DNA of 64,000 nucleotides from Dyadobacter sp. 3J3 (GTDB taxonomy: Bacteria; Bacteroidota; Bacteroidia; Cytophagales; Spirosomataceae), in the NCBI RefSeq assembly GCF_009801115.1, contig NZ_VTOL01000018.1, forward strand, positions 35,204-99,203, given 5' to 3'. The position numbers and the translations under genes are program-made. A model generated the notes under the pieces. That model did no database searches. It was given only the letters and a program-made list of their open reading frames with translations, and was not told the DNA's origin. Below, piece after piece: positions 42,052 through 51,017 of this stretch (positions within the stretch are counted from its first letter, which is position 1; every line of letters starts with the position of its first letter).

Positions 42052-44088
42052 ATGGAAAATCACCTCGCGCATCACCACCAGGAGGAAAAGAATACTTCTG
42101 CTGATGAGCATGTAAAAAACCAGATGGATGAAAATGCAGGGCATGACAAACATGCAGGGCACCATACCGAAGACTTTCTTAAACGTTTCTGGATATGCAT
42201 GGCCCTTACCGTACCGGCACTGATGTTATCACAAATGATCCAGCAGATGGCCGGTTTTGCATGGAAGTTTCCAGGAGACCAGTTTGTTCTTTTAGCAATT
42301 AGCAGTATCATTTATTTTTATGGAGGCTGGCCTTTCCTGGCAGGCCTGGTCAGTGAAATTAAAAATAAAAACCTGGGGATGATGACCTTGGTAGCCGTGG
42401 CCATTACTACTGCTTATGTGTACAGCGTAGCCGTCGTATTTGGGCTTGAAGGCATGGATTTTTTTTGGGAGCTGGCAACGCTGATTGATATCATGTTGAT
42501 AGGTCACTGGCTTGAAATGAAATCACAGATGGCTGCGTCAAGAGCACTGGAATCGTTGGTAGAATTGCTGCCTTCAATTGTGCATGTAGAAAAGGATAAC
42601 CTGGTTAGTGATGTTGCTTTAAAAGATCTCCGGTCCGGTGATTTGTTGCTTGTTAAACCTGGTGAGAAGATCCCGGCAGATGGGGTGGTGCAGGATGGTA
42701 GTTCCTATGTAAATGAAAGTATGCTGACTGGCGAAAGTCTGCCAGTACAAAAGAAAAAAGATGATAAAGTAATTGGTGGAGGAATCAATGGTGATGGTAT
42801 TTTAAAAGTCCATGTAACCAGCGCAGGTGATGATACTTACCTGCAAAAAGTGATTGGCATGGTCAAGACGGCTCAGGGAGCCAAATCCAGCACTCAAAAT
42901 CTTGCTGATAAAGTGGCCAAGTGGCTGACACTGGTTTCGATTACTGTCGGTGTGGTAACCTTTATTGTCTGGTTTTCAAGCGGGCAAAGCTTGTCTTTTG
43001 CTTTGGAAAGAATGGTAACCGTCATGGTAACATCCTGCCCCCATGCATTAGGCGTAGCTATTCCGTTGGTTATTGCAATTTCAACAACGCTTTCTGCCAC
43101 ACATGGCCTGTTGATCCGGAACCGTACCGCTTTCGAAAATGCACGAAAACTTACGACGATCATATTTGACAAAACAGGAACACTGACCAAAGGCTCACAT
43201 GAAATCCAGCAGATCATCATGGTGGATACTGGGTTCTCTGCTGACCAGCTTTTACAATATACCGCAGCGGTCCAGCAAAACTCTGAACACCACATCGCAC
43301 ATGGTGTAATCAGAAAACTTGAGGAAAAAGAACTGGACCTCTGGGTCTCGACTGATTTTATTTATATGCCTGGGATTGGTGTAACCGGAACTGTAAATGG
43401 GAAAAAAATAGTTGCAGCAGGACCCAATTATTTCAAACAGGAAAACCTGCCGATACCTACTATTCCCGATCAGGTTGATCAGGCTACGGATACAGTAAAC
43501 TTTATACTAATTGATGGAAAACTTGCTGGCATCATTACACTGGCAGATGCCATCAGAGAGCATGCGGCAGAAGCGATTGCTGCCTTAAAGAAGATGAATA
43601 TTAAAACCTTTCTGCTTACAGGTGACAATGAGAAAATAGCAGAGGCCGTAAGCAAAAAGCTGAATATGGATGGTTACATGGCCAATGTGTTGCCTCATGA
43701 AAAGCAGGATAAGGTCAAGGAATTTCAAAAGAAAGGAGAAATTGTCGCCATGACTGGCGATGGAGTGAATGATGCCCCGGCTCTAGCTCAGGCCGATGTT
43801 GGAATTGCCATTGGTTCCGGCACAGATGTCGCAGCTGAAACGGCTGATATTATCCTGGTGAACAGTGATCCGATGGATGTGGTACAAATGATCACTTTTG
43901 GAAGGGCAACTTACCGAAAAATGGTACAGAACCTCGCTTGGGCCGTCGGCTATAACGTCATCGCGATACCTTTAGCGGCTGGGGTACTCTATCCAACATT
44001 TATGCTCAGTCCGGCCATGGGTGCTATCCTGATGAGTGCTTCGACGGTTGTTGTAGCCATCAATGCAAAGCTGCTAAGCGTAAAATAA
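42052..44088 (+). CDS. copB: Copper-translocating P1B ATPase, CPH type (CopB-like)
   Basis: This 678-residue ATPase exports copper. The N-terminus is His-rich (HLAHHHQEE, GHDKHAGHHTE) without a CxxC metal domain. Helix 6 has CPH (329-331) in VMVTSCPHALGVAIP rather than CPC, which marks the CopB-type group. TGES is at 226-229, phosphorylated Asp373 in FDKTGTLTKG, the HP element SEHHIAHGV and hinge MTGDGVNDAPALAQADVGIAIG. It follows the oxidase fusion after 36 bases. The gene symbol reflects the ATPase class and is unrelated to the CopB barrel mentioned for its neighbour. Confidence 0.93.
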   Translation: MENHLAHHHQEEKNTSADEHVKNQMDENAGHDKHAGHHTEDFLKRFWICMALTVPALMLSQMIQQMAGFAWKFPGDQFVLLAISSIIYFYGGWPFLAGLVSEIKNKNLGMMTLVAVAITTAYVYSVAVVFGLEGMDFFWELATLIDIMLIGHWLEMKSQMAASRALESLVELLPSIVHVEKDNLVSDVALKDLRSGDLLLVKPGEKIPADGVVQDGSSYVNESMLTGESLPVQKKKDDKVIGGGINGDGILKVHVTSAGDDTYLQKVIGMVKTAQGAKSSTQNLADKVAKWLTLVSITVGVVTFIVWFSSGQSLSFALERMVTVMVTSCPHALGVAIPLVIAISTTLSATHGLLIRNRTAFENARKLTTIIFDKTGTLTKGSHEIQQIIMVDTGFSADQLLQYTAAVQQNSEHHIAHGVIRKLEEKELDLWVSTDFIYMPGIGVTGTVNGKKIVAAGPNYFKQENLPIPTIPDQVDQATDTVNFILIDGKLAGIITLADAIREHAAEAIAALKKMNIKTFLLTGDNEKIAEAVSKKLNMDGYMANVLPHEKQDKVKEFQKKGEIVAMTGDGVNDAPALAQADVGIAIGSGTDVAAETADIILVNSDPMDVVQMITFGRATYRKMVQNLAWAVGYNVIAIPLAAGVLYPTFMLSPAMGAILMSASTVVVAINAKLLSVK

Positions 44089-44725
44089 TGATTAGATATT
44101 AATTAAAATAAACACGCTATCTGGAAAAGATGATTATAATCTACAAACACTTAAAAAAGTGCGACAACCTACGCAATTTACTGATGATCAAATAATTAAA
44201 TTTACTTCCAAAATTAATTTACATTCAAAATAAAAAACTTAAAATTGCTTTTTTAAATAACTTGTCCGCTGATTGCAGTTGCGAATTTGTCTTACAGCCA
44301 GAATTAAAAACAACCGGCATCAGATATTGATGCAAAAGGAAAACAAATGGGTTCGTTCACAAGTGATGGAAGCATTAGAGATGCAACTATCCAAATAGGG
44401 CATGCCGACAATGAGAGAAGTGCAATGGATGCAAATACAGGGAAAAGTATTGAGAAAGCTTTCCAAAAATGGCACTTGTGAAGTGAAAGATTAAAATGGA
44501 AAGACAGTACTAATTCACGAAAACTATAAGCAGTTTGGTGCGTGCGCCATGCATGTCTTCAAATGAAGGACGAGGAAGGATAAGAAATGGAATAAAGTAA
44601 GTCAGCGGTGTGTAGTTCAAAAAAATCAAGGCACCAAACGATGGAACATGAAACAGACTTCCCACCCCATAGAAAAGTGCTCATACTAAAAGCATGGGCA
44701 CTTTTTGAAATACACTTCCATTTTC
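44089..44725. other. Gene-poor stretch with an orphan peptide fragment
   Basis: A 637-base region after the copper ATPase. One plus-strand frame at about 44330-44480 reads QMGSFTSDGSIRDATIQIGH and continues to a stop at KAFQKWHL, but has no clear start or relatives that I recognise. The rest shows nothing except the hairpin at 44673-44705. Confidence 0.4.
44673..44705 (-). terminator. Hairpin after the first BON gene
   Basis: AAAAGTGC (44673-44680) pairs with GCACTTTT (44698-44705), 20 bases beyond the BON stop. On the minus strand the second arm ends in TTTT, so it is a plausible Rho-independent terminator. Confidence 0.6.
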
Positions 44726-45406
44726 TTAATCAACCAGCGAGTAATCATACTCGATAACCAGATCATTGGCAACAGACTTAACGCCAGGCGCATTCCAGGT
44801 AATACGTTCTGCCTCATCCTTTTCATACCATGACCCAACGGTTCCTGTCAAAAGTACTTTGTTGCCGGTTACTTTTACGTGAATGTCACTTTGTTTGATC
44901 GACCAGTTTCGGGCCAGTGCACTTTCAATACCCATTTTCTCAATCTCATCATGGACCTCAGTACTGATGGTAATGTGGTTCATAATACCTTTTACACCCA
45001 CGTGTTTTTTGATTAACCTTTCTGCCGCCTCTCTCTGATAATTCCATTCAAATTCACCATCAAGCGTCACCCAGCCATTTTCGACCATGATTTTCACTTT
45101 GTCATTGGGAATTTCCCAGTTCCATTTGTAAGTGTTTAATATCTCGCTGGCAATTTCATTATCGTCCCTTTTATCAAGATCGCTAAACGTTTTCAGTTCA
45201 ATCTCTTCAACGACTACTTTCACACCCTTCACTTTTTTTGCAGCTGCTTCCGCTTCCGATTTTTTCGCGTAACTATCCACAGTACCTGATAGTGTGACAA
45301 CACCGTCTTTTGCTGTTACACCTATTTCAGCGGCTGTCAATAATGGTTCCCATTTGATGGCATTCTGAACATCTTTCTGCAAATCCTCATTCGTTCTCAT
45401 AATCAT
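44726..45406 (-). CDS. Protein with three BON domains (copy 1)
   Basis: This 226-residue cytoplasmic protein has three BON repeats: residues about 5-72 (GVTAKDGVVTLSGTVDSYAKK), about 80-148 (MVENGWVTLDGEFEWNYQ) and about 155-222 (VTGNKVLLTGTVGSWYEKDEAER). BON domains bind phospholipid and occur in OsmY-like stress proteins, but this protein has no signal peptide. It aligns throughout with the BON protein at 58116. A CRP-type motif TGTGATTGATATAACT lies 81 bases upstream of the ATG. It belongs to the stress set with Usp, DUF1269 and Dps genes. Confidence 0.93.
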   Translation of the reverse strand: MIMRTNEDLQKDVQNAIKWEPLLTAAEIGVTAKDGVVTLSGTVDSYAKKSEAEAAAKKVKGVKVVVEEIELKTFSDLDKRDDNEIASEILNTYKWNWEIPNDKVKIMVENGWVTLDGEFEWNYQREAAERLIKKHVGVKGIMNHITISTEVHDEIEKMGIESALARNWSIKQSDIHVKVTGNKVLLTGTVGSWYEKDEAERITWNAPGVKSVANDLVIEYDYSLVD

Positions 45407-45487
45407 AGCGTTTATTTTTGATAAGTATTATTACGATGTAAAGTTCCATGAACTTGTAAATGAATAGTTTACACATTATACCTTAAA

Positions 45488-45503
45488 AGTTATATCAATC
45501 ACA
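45488..45503 (-). promoter_or_regulatory. CRP/FNR-type 16-bp motif upstream of BON copy 1
   Basis: On the minus strand this reads TGTGATTGATATAACT, 15 of 16 matches to TGTGATTSATGTAACT. It lies 81 bases before the BON start codon and overlaps the last codons of the preceding gene. Confidence 0.65.
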
Positions 45504-45900
45504 CCTTGGCTTGAACAGAAATTTGCCGTTTTATCTCCATCAATTCAATCTCAGCTTTTTCCCATTTAATATCCTGACGAATAAGCCCAAACAGGCTCAT
45601 GTAAACATTTGCAATCCATACAAGCGAAAATCCGGCTATAATATACCCTTTCCAATCTGTCATCAGAAAATGATAATCCGTTAAAATAATGGCCAAAATG
45701 GTAACGTAGTGGCTAAAACAATATTCGCATGTGACGAGATAAAAAAACTTGCGTTCCATTATTGATTTGCCATTAATGCTTCTTTTAAGACAATACAGAC
45801 GCGGTTCCCGAAACACCTCTTCGTGTGTAACTGTCCATGCAACGCAGGCGATGGGAACCGCAAGGAAAAATAACCAGAGTATTTGTAATTGAATGGACAT
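45499..45900 (-). CDS. Small membrane protein, DUF1360-like
   Basis: This 133-residue protein (from the ATG at 45900; a GTG start at 45939 would add 13 residues) has three hydrophobic segments and the motif TCEYCFSHYVTI, close to the LLTCPYCLGFW motif of DUF1360 membrane proteins. A C-terminal charged tail (KWEKAEIELMEIKRQ) follows. Function is unknown. It lies 92 bases upstream of BON copy 1 on the same strand, and the BON gene's CRP-type motif overlaps its end, suggesting separate promoters. Confidence 0.65.
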   Translation of the reverse strand: MSIQLQILWLFFLAVPIACVAWTVTHEEVFREPRLYCLKRSINGKSIMERKFFYLVTCEYCFSHYVTILAIILTDYHFLMTDWKGYIIAGFSLVWIANVYMSLFGLIRQDIKWEKAEIELMEIKRQISVQAKV

Positions 45901-46175
45901 AACGTAGAGTAAAAAGTATTTTATATCAGACCTTATCACGATTTTAAGCTACCGGAAATCAGCTGTCGGCTTTCAGATTTTGACAATTTGCTGCTTTTAT
46001 AGCACATTTGCCACCCAAAGCCGATGGCCAGACAAAATAGTTGTGATGCGTCTGATTGTTTATAGGTTTCAAAAATTAAAGTATTTGATTTTGGTTTTTA
46101 GCAACCGGCAATAAGTATAAAATTGATGTAGAGCATCGTCTGATTACCGATATCCAGGCGAACCTGACTTCTCTG

Positions 46176-47249
46176 TTACATAACCAATACTGCCGCGCCC
46201 CGAATATCTCCATACCTAAGTGCATTCAGTGCTTCGTTGGCTTCTTCCAATTTGAATGTTTGGGTTTGCGTCTTGATTTTTACGATGGTTGTGAGTTCGA
46301 GAAACTCCCTGGCGTCTTTCCTGGTCAGGTTGGCTACTGAGCGTAAAGTTCTTTCTTCCCAGAGTATATCATAAGGAAAAGAAGGTATGTCGCTCATATG
46401 AATCCCGCCGCATACCACAGTTCCGCCTTTGTCAATATCGCCTAATGCTTTGGGAACAAGCTCCCCTGCCGGTGCGAAAATAATTGCCGCATCAAGTGCA
46501 ACAGGAGCAGATTCCGTTGAATATCCGGCCCAAACTGCCCCTAGTGAAAGTGCAAATTCTTTCGCTTTTTCATCGCCTTCCCGTACAAATGCATAGATAT
46601 TTTTCCCCTGAGCGATCGCGACCTGGATCAAAATGCTGGCAGCCGCACCGAAGCCATAAATTCCAATATTTTCGTTATACGGGCCTGTCATGTTATAGGA
46701 ACGGTATCCGATCAAACCTGCACAAAGAAGCGGTGCGCCGGATGGGTTACCATAGTTTTTGTCAAGCAGGAAACAGAAATTCTCGTATGCAACAGTATAT
46801 TCGGCAAAACCGCCATCCATGGTATACCCTGTAAAAAGCGCGTTTTCACACAGATTTTCCTGATCTCTCAGGCAATAACGACAATAGCCGCATGTGTAAC
46901 CCAGCCAGGGAATCCCTACCAGGTCTCCTGGTTTCAGCATGCTGACCTCCTGCCCTGTTTTCACAACGATACCTACAATTTCATGACCCGGAATGAGTGG
47001 TAATTTCGGGCTTTTCAACTCGCTGTCCATAATATGAAGATCCGTGCGACAAACACCGCAGGCGATAATTTTAACCAATACCTGCATACTGGATGGCTTT
47101 GGCACGGGAAGCGTTTTGCTGACCAACGGTTTGCCTTGCTCCTCCAAAACCATCGCCCGCATGGTCACAGGCACAAGGAAATGCTTTTCGTCATGAACTG
47201 CAAGATCAGAAAGATCAGCACGAACAAATGGATTAGGAGGATTGATCAT
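46176..47249 (-). CDS. Zinc-dependent alcohol dehydrogenase
   Basis: This 357-residue medium-chain dehydrogenase has a catalytic zinc site with Cys67 (ACGVCRTDLH), His89/Glu90 (PGHEIVG) and a later Cys (LLCAG), and a structural zinc site with Cys120, Cys123, Cys126 and Cys134 (CGYCRYCLRDQENLC). The NAD(P)-binding glycine motif is GIYGFGAAASILIQVA. Structure resembles AdhP/AdhA-type enzymes that interconvert ethanol and acetaldehyde, suiting fermentation. An N-terminal extension of about 28 residues precedes the usual start (MRAMVLEEQGKPL). It follows the lipoprotein gene at 47255 after 5 bases, so both are one transcript. Confidence 0.93.
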   Translation of the reverse strand: MINPPNPFVRADLSDLAVHDEKHFLVPVTMRAMVLEEQGKPLVSKTLPVPKPSSMQVLVKIIACGVCRTDLHIMDSELKSPKLPLIPGHEIVGIVVKTGQEVSMLKPGDLVGIPWLGYTCGYCRYCLRDQENLCENALFTGYTMDGGFAEYTVAYENFCFLLDKNYGNPSGAPLLCAGLIGYRSYNMTGPYNENIGIYGFGAAASILIQVAIAQGKNIYAFVREGDEKAKEFALSLGAVWAGYSTESAPVALDAAIIFAPAGELVPKALGDIDKGGTVVCGGIHMSDIPSFPYDILWEERTLRSVANLTRKDAREFLELTTIVKIKTQTQTFKLEEANEALNALRYGDIRGAAVLVM

Positions 47250-47254
47250 AAAAG

Positions 47255-47755
47255 TTATTTTACGTTGTCTTTAAAAAGATCTCTGATAGCAGTACCAAGT
47301 TCGCTCATATCGTGTTTGAACTCTCTTTTGAAAGATTCATTTTTTGTTTCCACCGAGGCATCAAACTTATCGATTGACGCTTCAAATTCGGTGTTACGTT
47401 TGTCCAGCTTATCCTTTTGATCACTCAGTTTTTGCTCCATTTTTTTTAGGTCTGCGTTTAGCTTGACCTGCTCCTTCTTGCTGCTTTTGGCAATTTTATC
47501 CTTCAAGCTGACCGTTTCTTTTTTCATGGCAACAATTTCACTGTCAGATTCCATTTTAAAATCTGCCCAATCCGTTTTTGCTTTTTCTTTTGCTTCCGCG
47601 TCCGCGTCTACAACCGCTTCTTTCAAGTCCGCATTGGCGTCCTTCATATTTTCATTTGCATCTTTGATATGCTCTTTTGAGGCTTCCCCGCAGCTCATTG
47701 TGATTGAAGCAAACAGAAAACTTATTACGATGGTATTGATAACTGACTTTTTCAT
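47255..47755 (-). CDS. Coiled-coil lipoprotein of unknown function
   Basis: This 166-residue protein has a lipobox (ASITMSC, Cys22) and then almost wholly helical, charged heptad sequence rich in Lys, Asp, Glu and Ala (NENMKDANADLKEAVVDADA, LKKMEQKLSDQKDKLDKRN). No catalytic motif is visible. It precedes the alcohol dehydrogenase by 5 bases. It may be a cell-envelope spacer or stress lipoprotein; a related secreted coil at 59014 has a similar composition. A weak CRP-like sequence at about 47820-47836 is not convincing. Confidence 0.75.
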   Translation of the reverse strand: MKKSVINTIVISFLFASITMSCGEASKEHIKDANENMKDANADLKEAVVDADAEAKEKAKTDWADFKMESDSEIVAMKKETVSLKDKIAKSSKKEQVKLNADLKKMEQKLSDQKDKLDKRNTEFEASIDKFDASVETKNESFKREFKHDMSELGTAIRDLFKDNVK

Positions 47756-47953
47756 TTTCGATTTTTGATTATTAAATATGGGAAAGTAACGGCTGATGTT
47801 AGCTGATTTAAAAATGCATTTTACATTGTCACGTTTTTGTCATCAATAATGCCCTGTGGGGCTAAATATTTATAGAAATCAAGTATCCGGATAATTCAGG
47901 AGTGCCGCAGGTATACAACCATTTTGTCTGGTGATGGATTGAGATGCAGCCTT

Positions 47954-48766
47954 TTATACCAATGCTTCTTTTAGCAGGTCATTCAGTTTTGTAAGTTTGA
48001 TTTCCTGTCGGGTTATTCTCTTTTTGATCAGATCCACTTCCGTCTCCTTGATTTTAGCGCTCACATGCTCACTGGCCGAAGCTATTTCCGTTTTCGCGTT
48101 ATGTATCGCTTTTTTCACTTTATCTTCTGCGCCGCTGGCTTCTTTTTCACTTCTTGCTATCAGCTCAGCGAATTTCTGTCTTCTGGTTTCTTTGAGTTTA
48201 GCTATTTTTTTAGTGACCTTTTCTCTGGCTTCACCGGCCGATTTTTTCAACTCAACCCGGGCAGCATTAATCTGGTCGTCAAGTTCATCCAGCTTTTCAT
48301 TGGCATAATGGTCAAACTCGAAATCAACATCGCTTCTGGATATCGTACCTCCAAATGTTTTCACGGCCTCATCGATGAATACATTGCTGTCCTCATCTAT
48401 TTCTGCAATGATGGAAACAGTTCCTGCCGAGGCTCCCTGCTCAGTTTTTGCAATAAAATCGGCTTCGAAATTGTATTCACGGATTTCTGAAACAAGACCT
48501 ATTGCAGCACCTGTGTAAAGACCGATGACAAAGCCCACGGGCCCTGCCAGCATACCCAGAAGACTTCCAACTGCCATACCTTCAAGTGTTTTCCAACCCT
48601 GAGATTCTTCCTGTTTTAATATTTCATAATGTCCGTTTTCAAGTTTACGGACCATTGTTTTTTCATAAACCGTAATGTCGCCATACGATTCCAATGCTGC
48701 AAGTTTATGTAGCGCCTCTATTGCTTTTGACTCCTGATCAAAAGAAATTACAATTATTTTTGTCAT
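47954..48766 (-). CDS. DUF1269 (general stress-like) membrane-associated protein
   Basis: This 270-residue protein has an N-terminal DUF1269 domain: MTKIIVISFDQESKAIEAL, ALESYGDITVYEKTMVRK, a glycine-rich hydrophobic stretch (GMAVGSLLGMLAGPVGFVIGLYTGAAIG) and the acidic segment AEIDEDSNVFIDEAVKTFGG. Residues 160-270 form a long charged coiled coil (KLDELDDQINAARVELKKSAG onwards). DUF1269 proteins commonly occur in stress gene sets, often with BON and Usp proteins. It lies alone, with the broken SDR gene upstream. Confidence 0.85.
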   Translation of the reverse strand: MTKIIVISFDQESKAIEALHKLAALESYGDITVYEKTMVRKLENGHYEILKQEESQGWKTLEGMAVGSLLGMLAGPVGFVIGLYTGAAIGLVSEIREYNFEADFIAKTEQGASAGTVSIIAEIDEDSNVFIDEAVKTFGGTISRSDVDFEFDHYANEKLDELDDQINAARVELKKSAGEAREKVTKKIAKLKETRRQKFAELIARSEKEASGAEDKVKKAIHNAKTEIASASEHVSAKIKETEVDLIKKRITRQEIKLTKLNDLLKEALV

Positions 48767-48813
48767 GGGTTTTATGCTTATGAATGATTAGTATTGATTT
48801 ATATATTTTTAAT

Positions 48814-49262
48814 TCAGCCCATTACGCCTCCATCAAGAATACTCTGGGTTCCGTTGCAATAACTTGAATCATCGCTGGCAAGATAAATAAATGCCTTGGC
48901 AACTTCCGACGCTTTTCCAAGTCTTTTCGCCGGTGTCCATCAATCCACAACTGGTGAACTGCTTCTGGCACAGCACTCAACAAGGGCGTTTCAATGTAAT
49001 ACGGACAAAGTGCGTTGGCCCTGATATTTTGGGTTACGTATTGAACCGCAACGTTTTTTGTCAAACCCATCAGGCCATGTCTGGCGCAGGTATAAGGCAC
49101 CAGACCATATGCTCTGCTTTCAATCCGCCGAGGGAAGACATGTTCACGATCACACCTCCGCCTTGTTTGAGAAACTGCTGCAATTCATATTTAACACAAT
49201 AAAATTGTCCGGTAAGATTAATTGCAATGCCCTGTCCCAAACCGCTTCGGGCATGTCATGAA
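48814..49262 (-). pseudogene. Short-chain dehydrogenase, N-terminally deleted and frameshifted
   Basis: The minus strand holds the middle and end of a short-chain dehydrogenase in several frames: AAIHDMPEAVWDRA, then INLTGQFYCVKYELQQFLKQ, GGGVIVNMSSLGGLKAE, then YTCARHGLMGLTKNVAVQYV, NIRANALCPYYIETPLL, and a last piece PAKRLGKASEVAKAFIYLAS ending LDGGVMG. At least three single-base shifts separate them, and the Rossmann glycine motif and first half are absent. It cannot be functional. It ends 47 bases from the DUF1269 gene and starts about 47 bases before the Dps-like gene end. Confidence 0.85.
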
Positions 49263-49308
49263 TTGCCGCATTTGATGAAAACAACCTTATTTTCTAACTT
49301 TTTAATTT

Positions 49309-49812
49309 TCAATCATTTGTAACGATAACATGTTGAAGTCCTTTGAGATGAGCCCGCAATGTCCAGGCCATATTTTCATGCTGCTCCATAATGGCCGCGA
49401 TAAAGTCGCTGGTACCGGCATCCTTATATTGATTGGTAAAACGGTGAATGTCTTCCCGGCAATGAATGATGATACTGTCGTGATCCGCCAACAAATCTTT
49501 CAAATAAGTCTGACTATCGTTTTGATCACCTTTTGTCTCGGATAAGTGTGTCAAGGCCAAAAAAGATTCCAGCGTTGCGAAGGCATAATGACCAATAGCA
49601 CGTATTCGCCTCGCGACCTTGTCAATAATTTCATTCACTTCAACAGCCTGATCAACAAAAATCCTTTCCTTGTCATAAAAACTGGCATCTTCCAGATTCC
49701 ACCCTGCATTTCTTGTTTTGATATACAATACATTTTCATCCGCTAAAAGTCTTAACAAATCATTGGCAACAGCCTGACTATTGTTTTCGGTGATTCCTGT
49801 TTCCGTGGTCAT
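49309..49812 (-). CDS. dps: Dps-like protein lacking ferroxidase-site residues
   Basis: This 167-residue protein has the four-helix Dps/ferritin-like pattern: RLLADENVLYIKTRNAGWNL, IIDKVARRIRAIG and a C-terminal ELMEQHENMAWTLRAHLKG-like helix (actual IMEQHENMAWTLRAHL). Normal Dps proteins have HWN in the first helix, LHxxF in the second and DxxAERI. Here these are GWN, FYDKERIF and DKVARRI, so the histidines and a glutamate that bind iron at the dimer interface are missing. It may protect DNA without iron oxidation, or bind another ligand. Whether its promoter is CRP-dependent is open: a motif lies 194 bases upstream (50007). Confidence 0.85.
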   Translation of the reverse strand: MTTETGITENNSQAVANDLLRLLADENVLYIKTRNAGWNLEDASFYDKERIFVDQAVEVNEIIDKVARRIRAIGHYAFATLESFLALTHLSETKGDQNDSQTYLKDLLADHDSIIIHCREDIHRFTNQYKDAGTSDFIAAIMEQHENMAWTLRAHLKGLQHVIVTND

Positions 49813-50006
49813 ATCGATATTTATTTCAGTTAAAGATGGACAGGAAGTGAAGAAGCAGAATTAAAAAACGAACCTGTATATACGCACATCGCATCCACGC
49901 TTCAAAGCAGGTTTCCGTTTGTTTTATTTTTCATGGCTAACTTCTATCACAACCATGTAAAGGTCTTTGTATTCAAGATCGGAAGTCTTACATATCGGAC
50001 GGGAAA

Positions 50007-50022
50007 AGTTACATGATTCACT
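50007..50022 (-). promoter_or_regulatory. CRP/FNR-type 16-bp motif, 194 bases upstream of the Dps-like gene
   Basis: On the minus strand this reads AGTGAATCATGTAACT, 14 of 16 matches to TGTGATTSATGTAACT and nearly identical to the copy at 24955-24970. The distance to the Dps-like gene is larger than for the other sites. Confidence 0.5.
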
Positions 50023-50238
50023 GAATTTTTTGGGTCCGCATTCAGGTAAGCATGGTAAGAAAAATATAGGTTTTAAGCCATTCCATTTACGATAAAACTG
50101 AGACTGATTTTTGAATATCAATTACTCGTGATGCGTTAACTTTTTAAAAATACTTATAACACGTTGTAATTAAATTAATTACGAACGTTCTTTGATTTGT
50201 TGATTTGACCTTTAGCTTTGTGGCTTTTACACAAGGCT

Positions 50239-50413
50239 ATGAATTCAGGAAAGTACGTTTTTGCTCAGCTTTTGCATTTTATTGACTCTTTTGAGTTTGA
50301 AAAATGTGTATCAAAGCACATTGCGATTTCCGCACACGAGAATTCAATTGCTGGAACCACTTTATTCAACTGTTTTTTGGTCAATTGACCTTTCGTAATT
50401 CCTTACGTGATAT
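50239..50413 (+). pseudogene. Fragment of an IS4-family transposase (DUF4372 N-terminus)
   Basis: From an ATG at 50239 the sequence reads MNSGKYVFAQLLHFIDSFEF, the start of DUF4372 that opens many Bacteroidota IS4-family transposases. In another frame about 110 bases later it reads WNHFIQLFFGQLTFRNSLRD, the next conserved piece of that domain. The frame change and the loss of everything after about 58 codons mark it as a dead remnant. No matching terminal inverted repeats were found by eye. Confidence 0.75.
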
Positions 50414-51017
50414 AAAAGAAAATTAAAAAGCGGAGATATTTTAAGAATGGGTGAGTCAAATTTTAAATTTGAAGAATTATAAACCTGACACGAACTTTGA
50501 TCTTTGTAGAAATGAGGCTTGAATTTATATTTCTTATTCCCCCCAACTTAATTTAACTACAAACTGTTGGTGCTAATGGTGAATTATACCTGAATCAAAA
50601 TAGTAATATCCCTGCCCATATCTCATTATACCTTCAAAATTATATTGTACTGCAATACAGTAAAAATTTTATGAAACATTTCTCAGACTTTCATCATCAA
50701 AACACTTCGTTTCCTCAAATCGGATTAAACTTACCAATGGGTGTTTGTGGTTTGGCAGTTCCAATAATCGAAGCAGCTCGGAAACAGAATTGATGTTTTA
50801 CGCTTGAAGATCAGGCATTTTCCTCTCGGTTAATTTCCAAAAATAATCGAAATCAGTCGATAAGGCTACACGTTTCCAAGCCTCAAATCTTCCATTGTTT
50901 TTGTCTATGTTTTGTTAACAAATCAAGTATCAGTACCTGATGATAAACGCAGTGGTTGAAATATTGTATCGTAAATTAAATTTGTCTCCAACCATTGCCC
51001 GGGCACGGGTATCCTAC

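Larger units (their letters stand above)
49813..51017. other. Decayed 1.2-kb region with an IS remnant and a CRP-type motif
   Basis: Apart from the IS4-type remnant (50239-50413) and the motif at 50007-50022, I recognise no gene in this stretch. It is AT-rich with scattered short frames and looks like degraded insertion or island DNA. Confidence 0.5.

Noticed and set aside
47820..47836. CRP-like site upstream of the coiled-coil lipoprotein
   Set aside because: Half-sites match poorly and the spacing between them differs from the good copies.
23173..49812. Classic FNR sites (TTGAT-N4-ATCAA) upstream of the stress genes
   Set aside because: I looked by eye in the main promoter regions and found none; the recurring motif is TGTGA-N6-TAACT instead.
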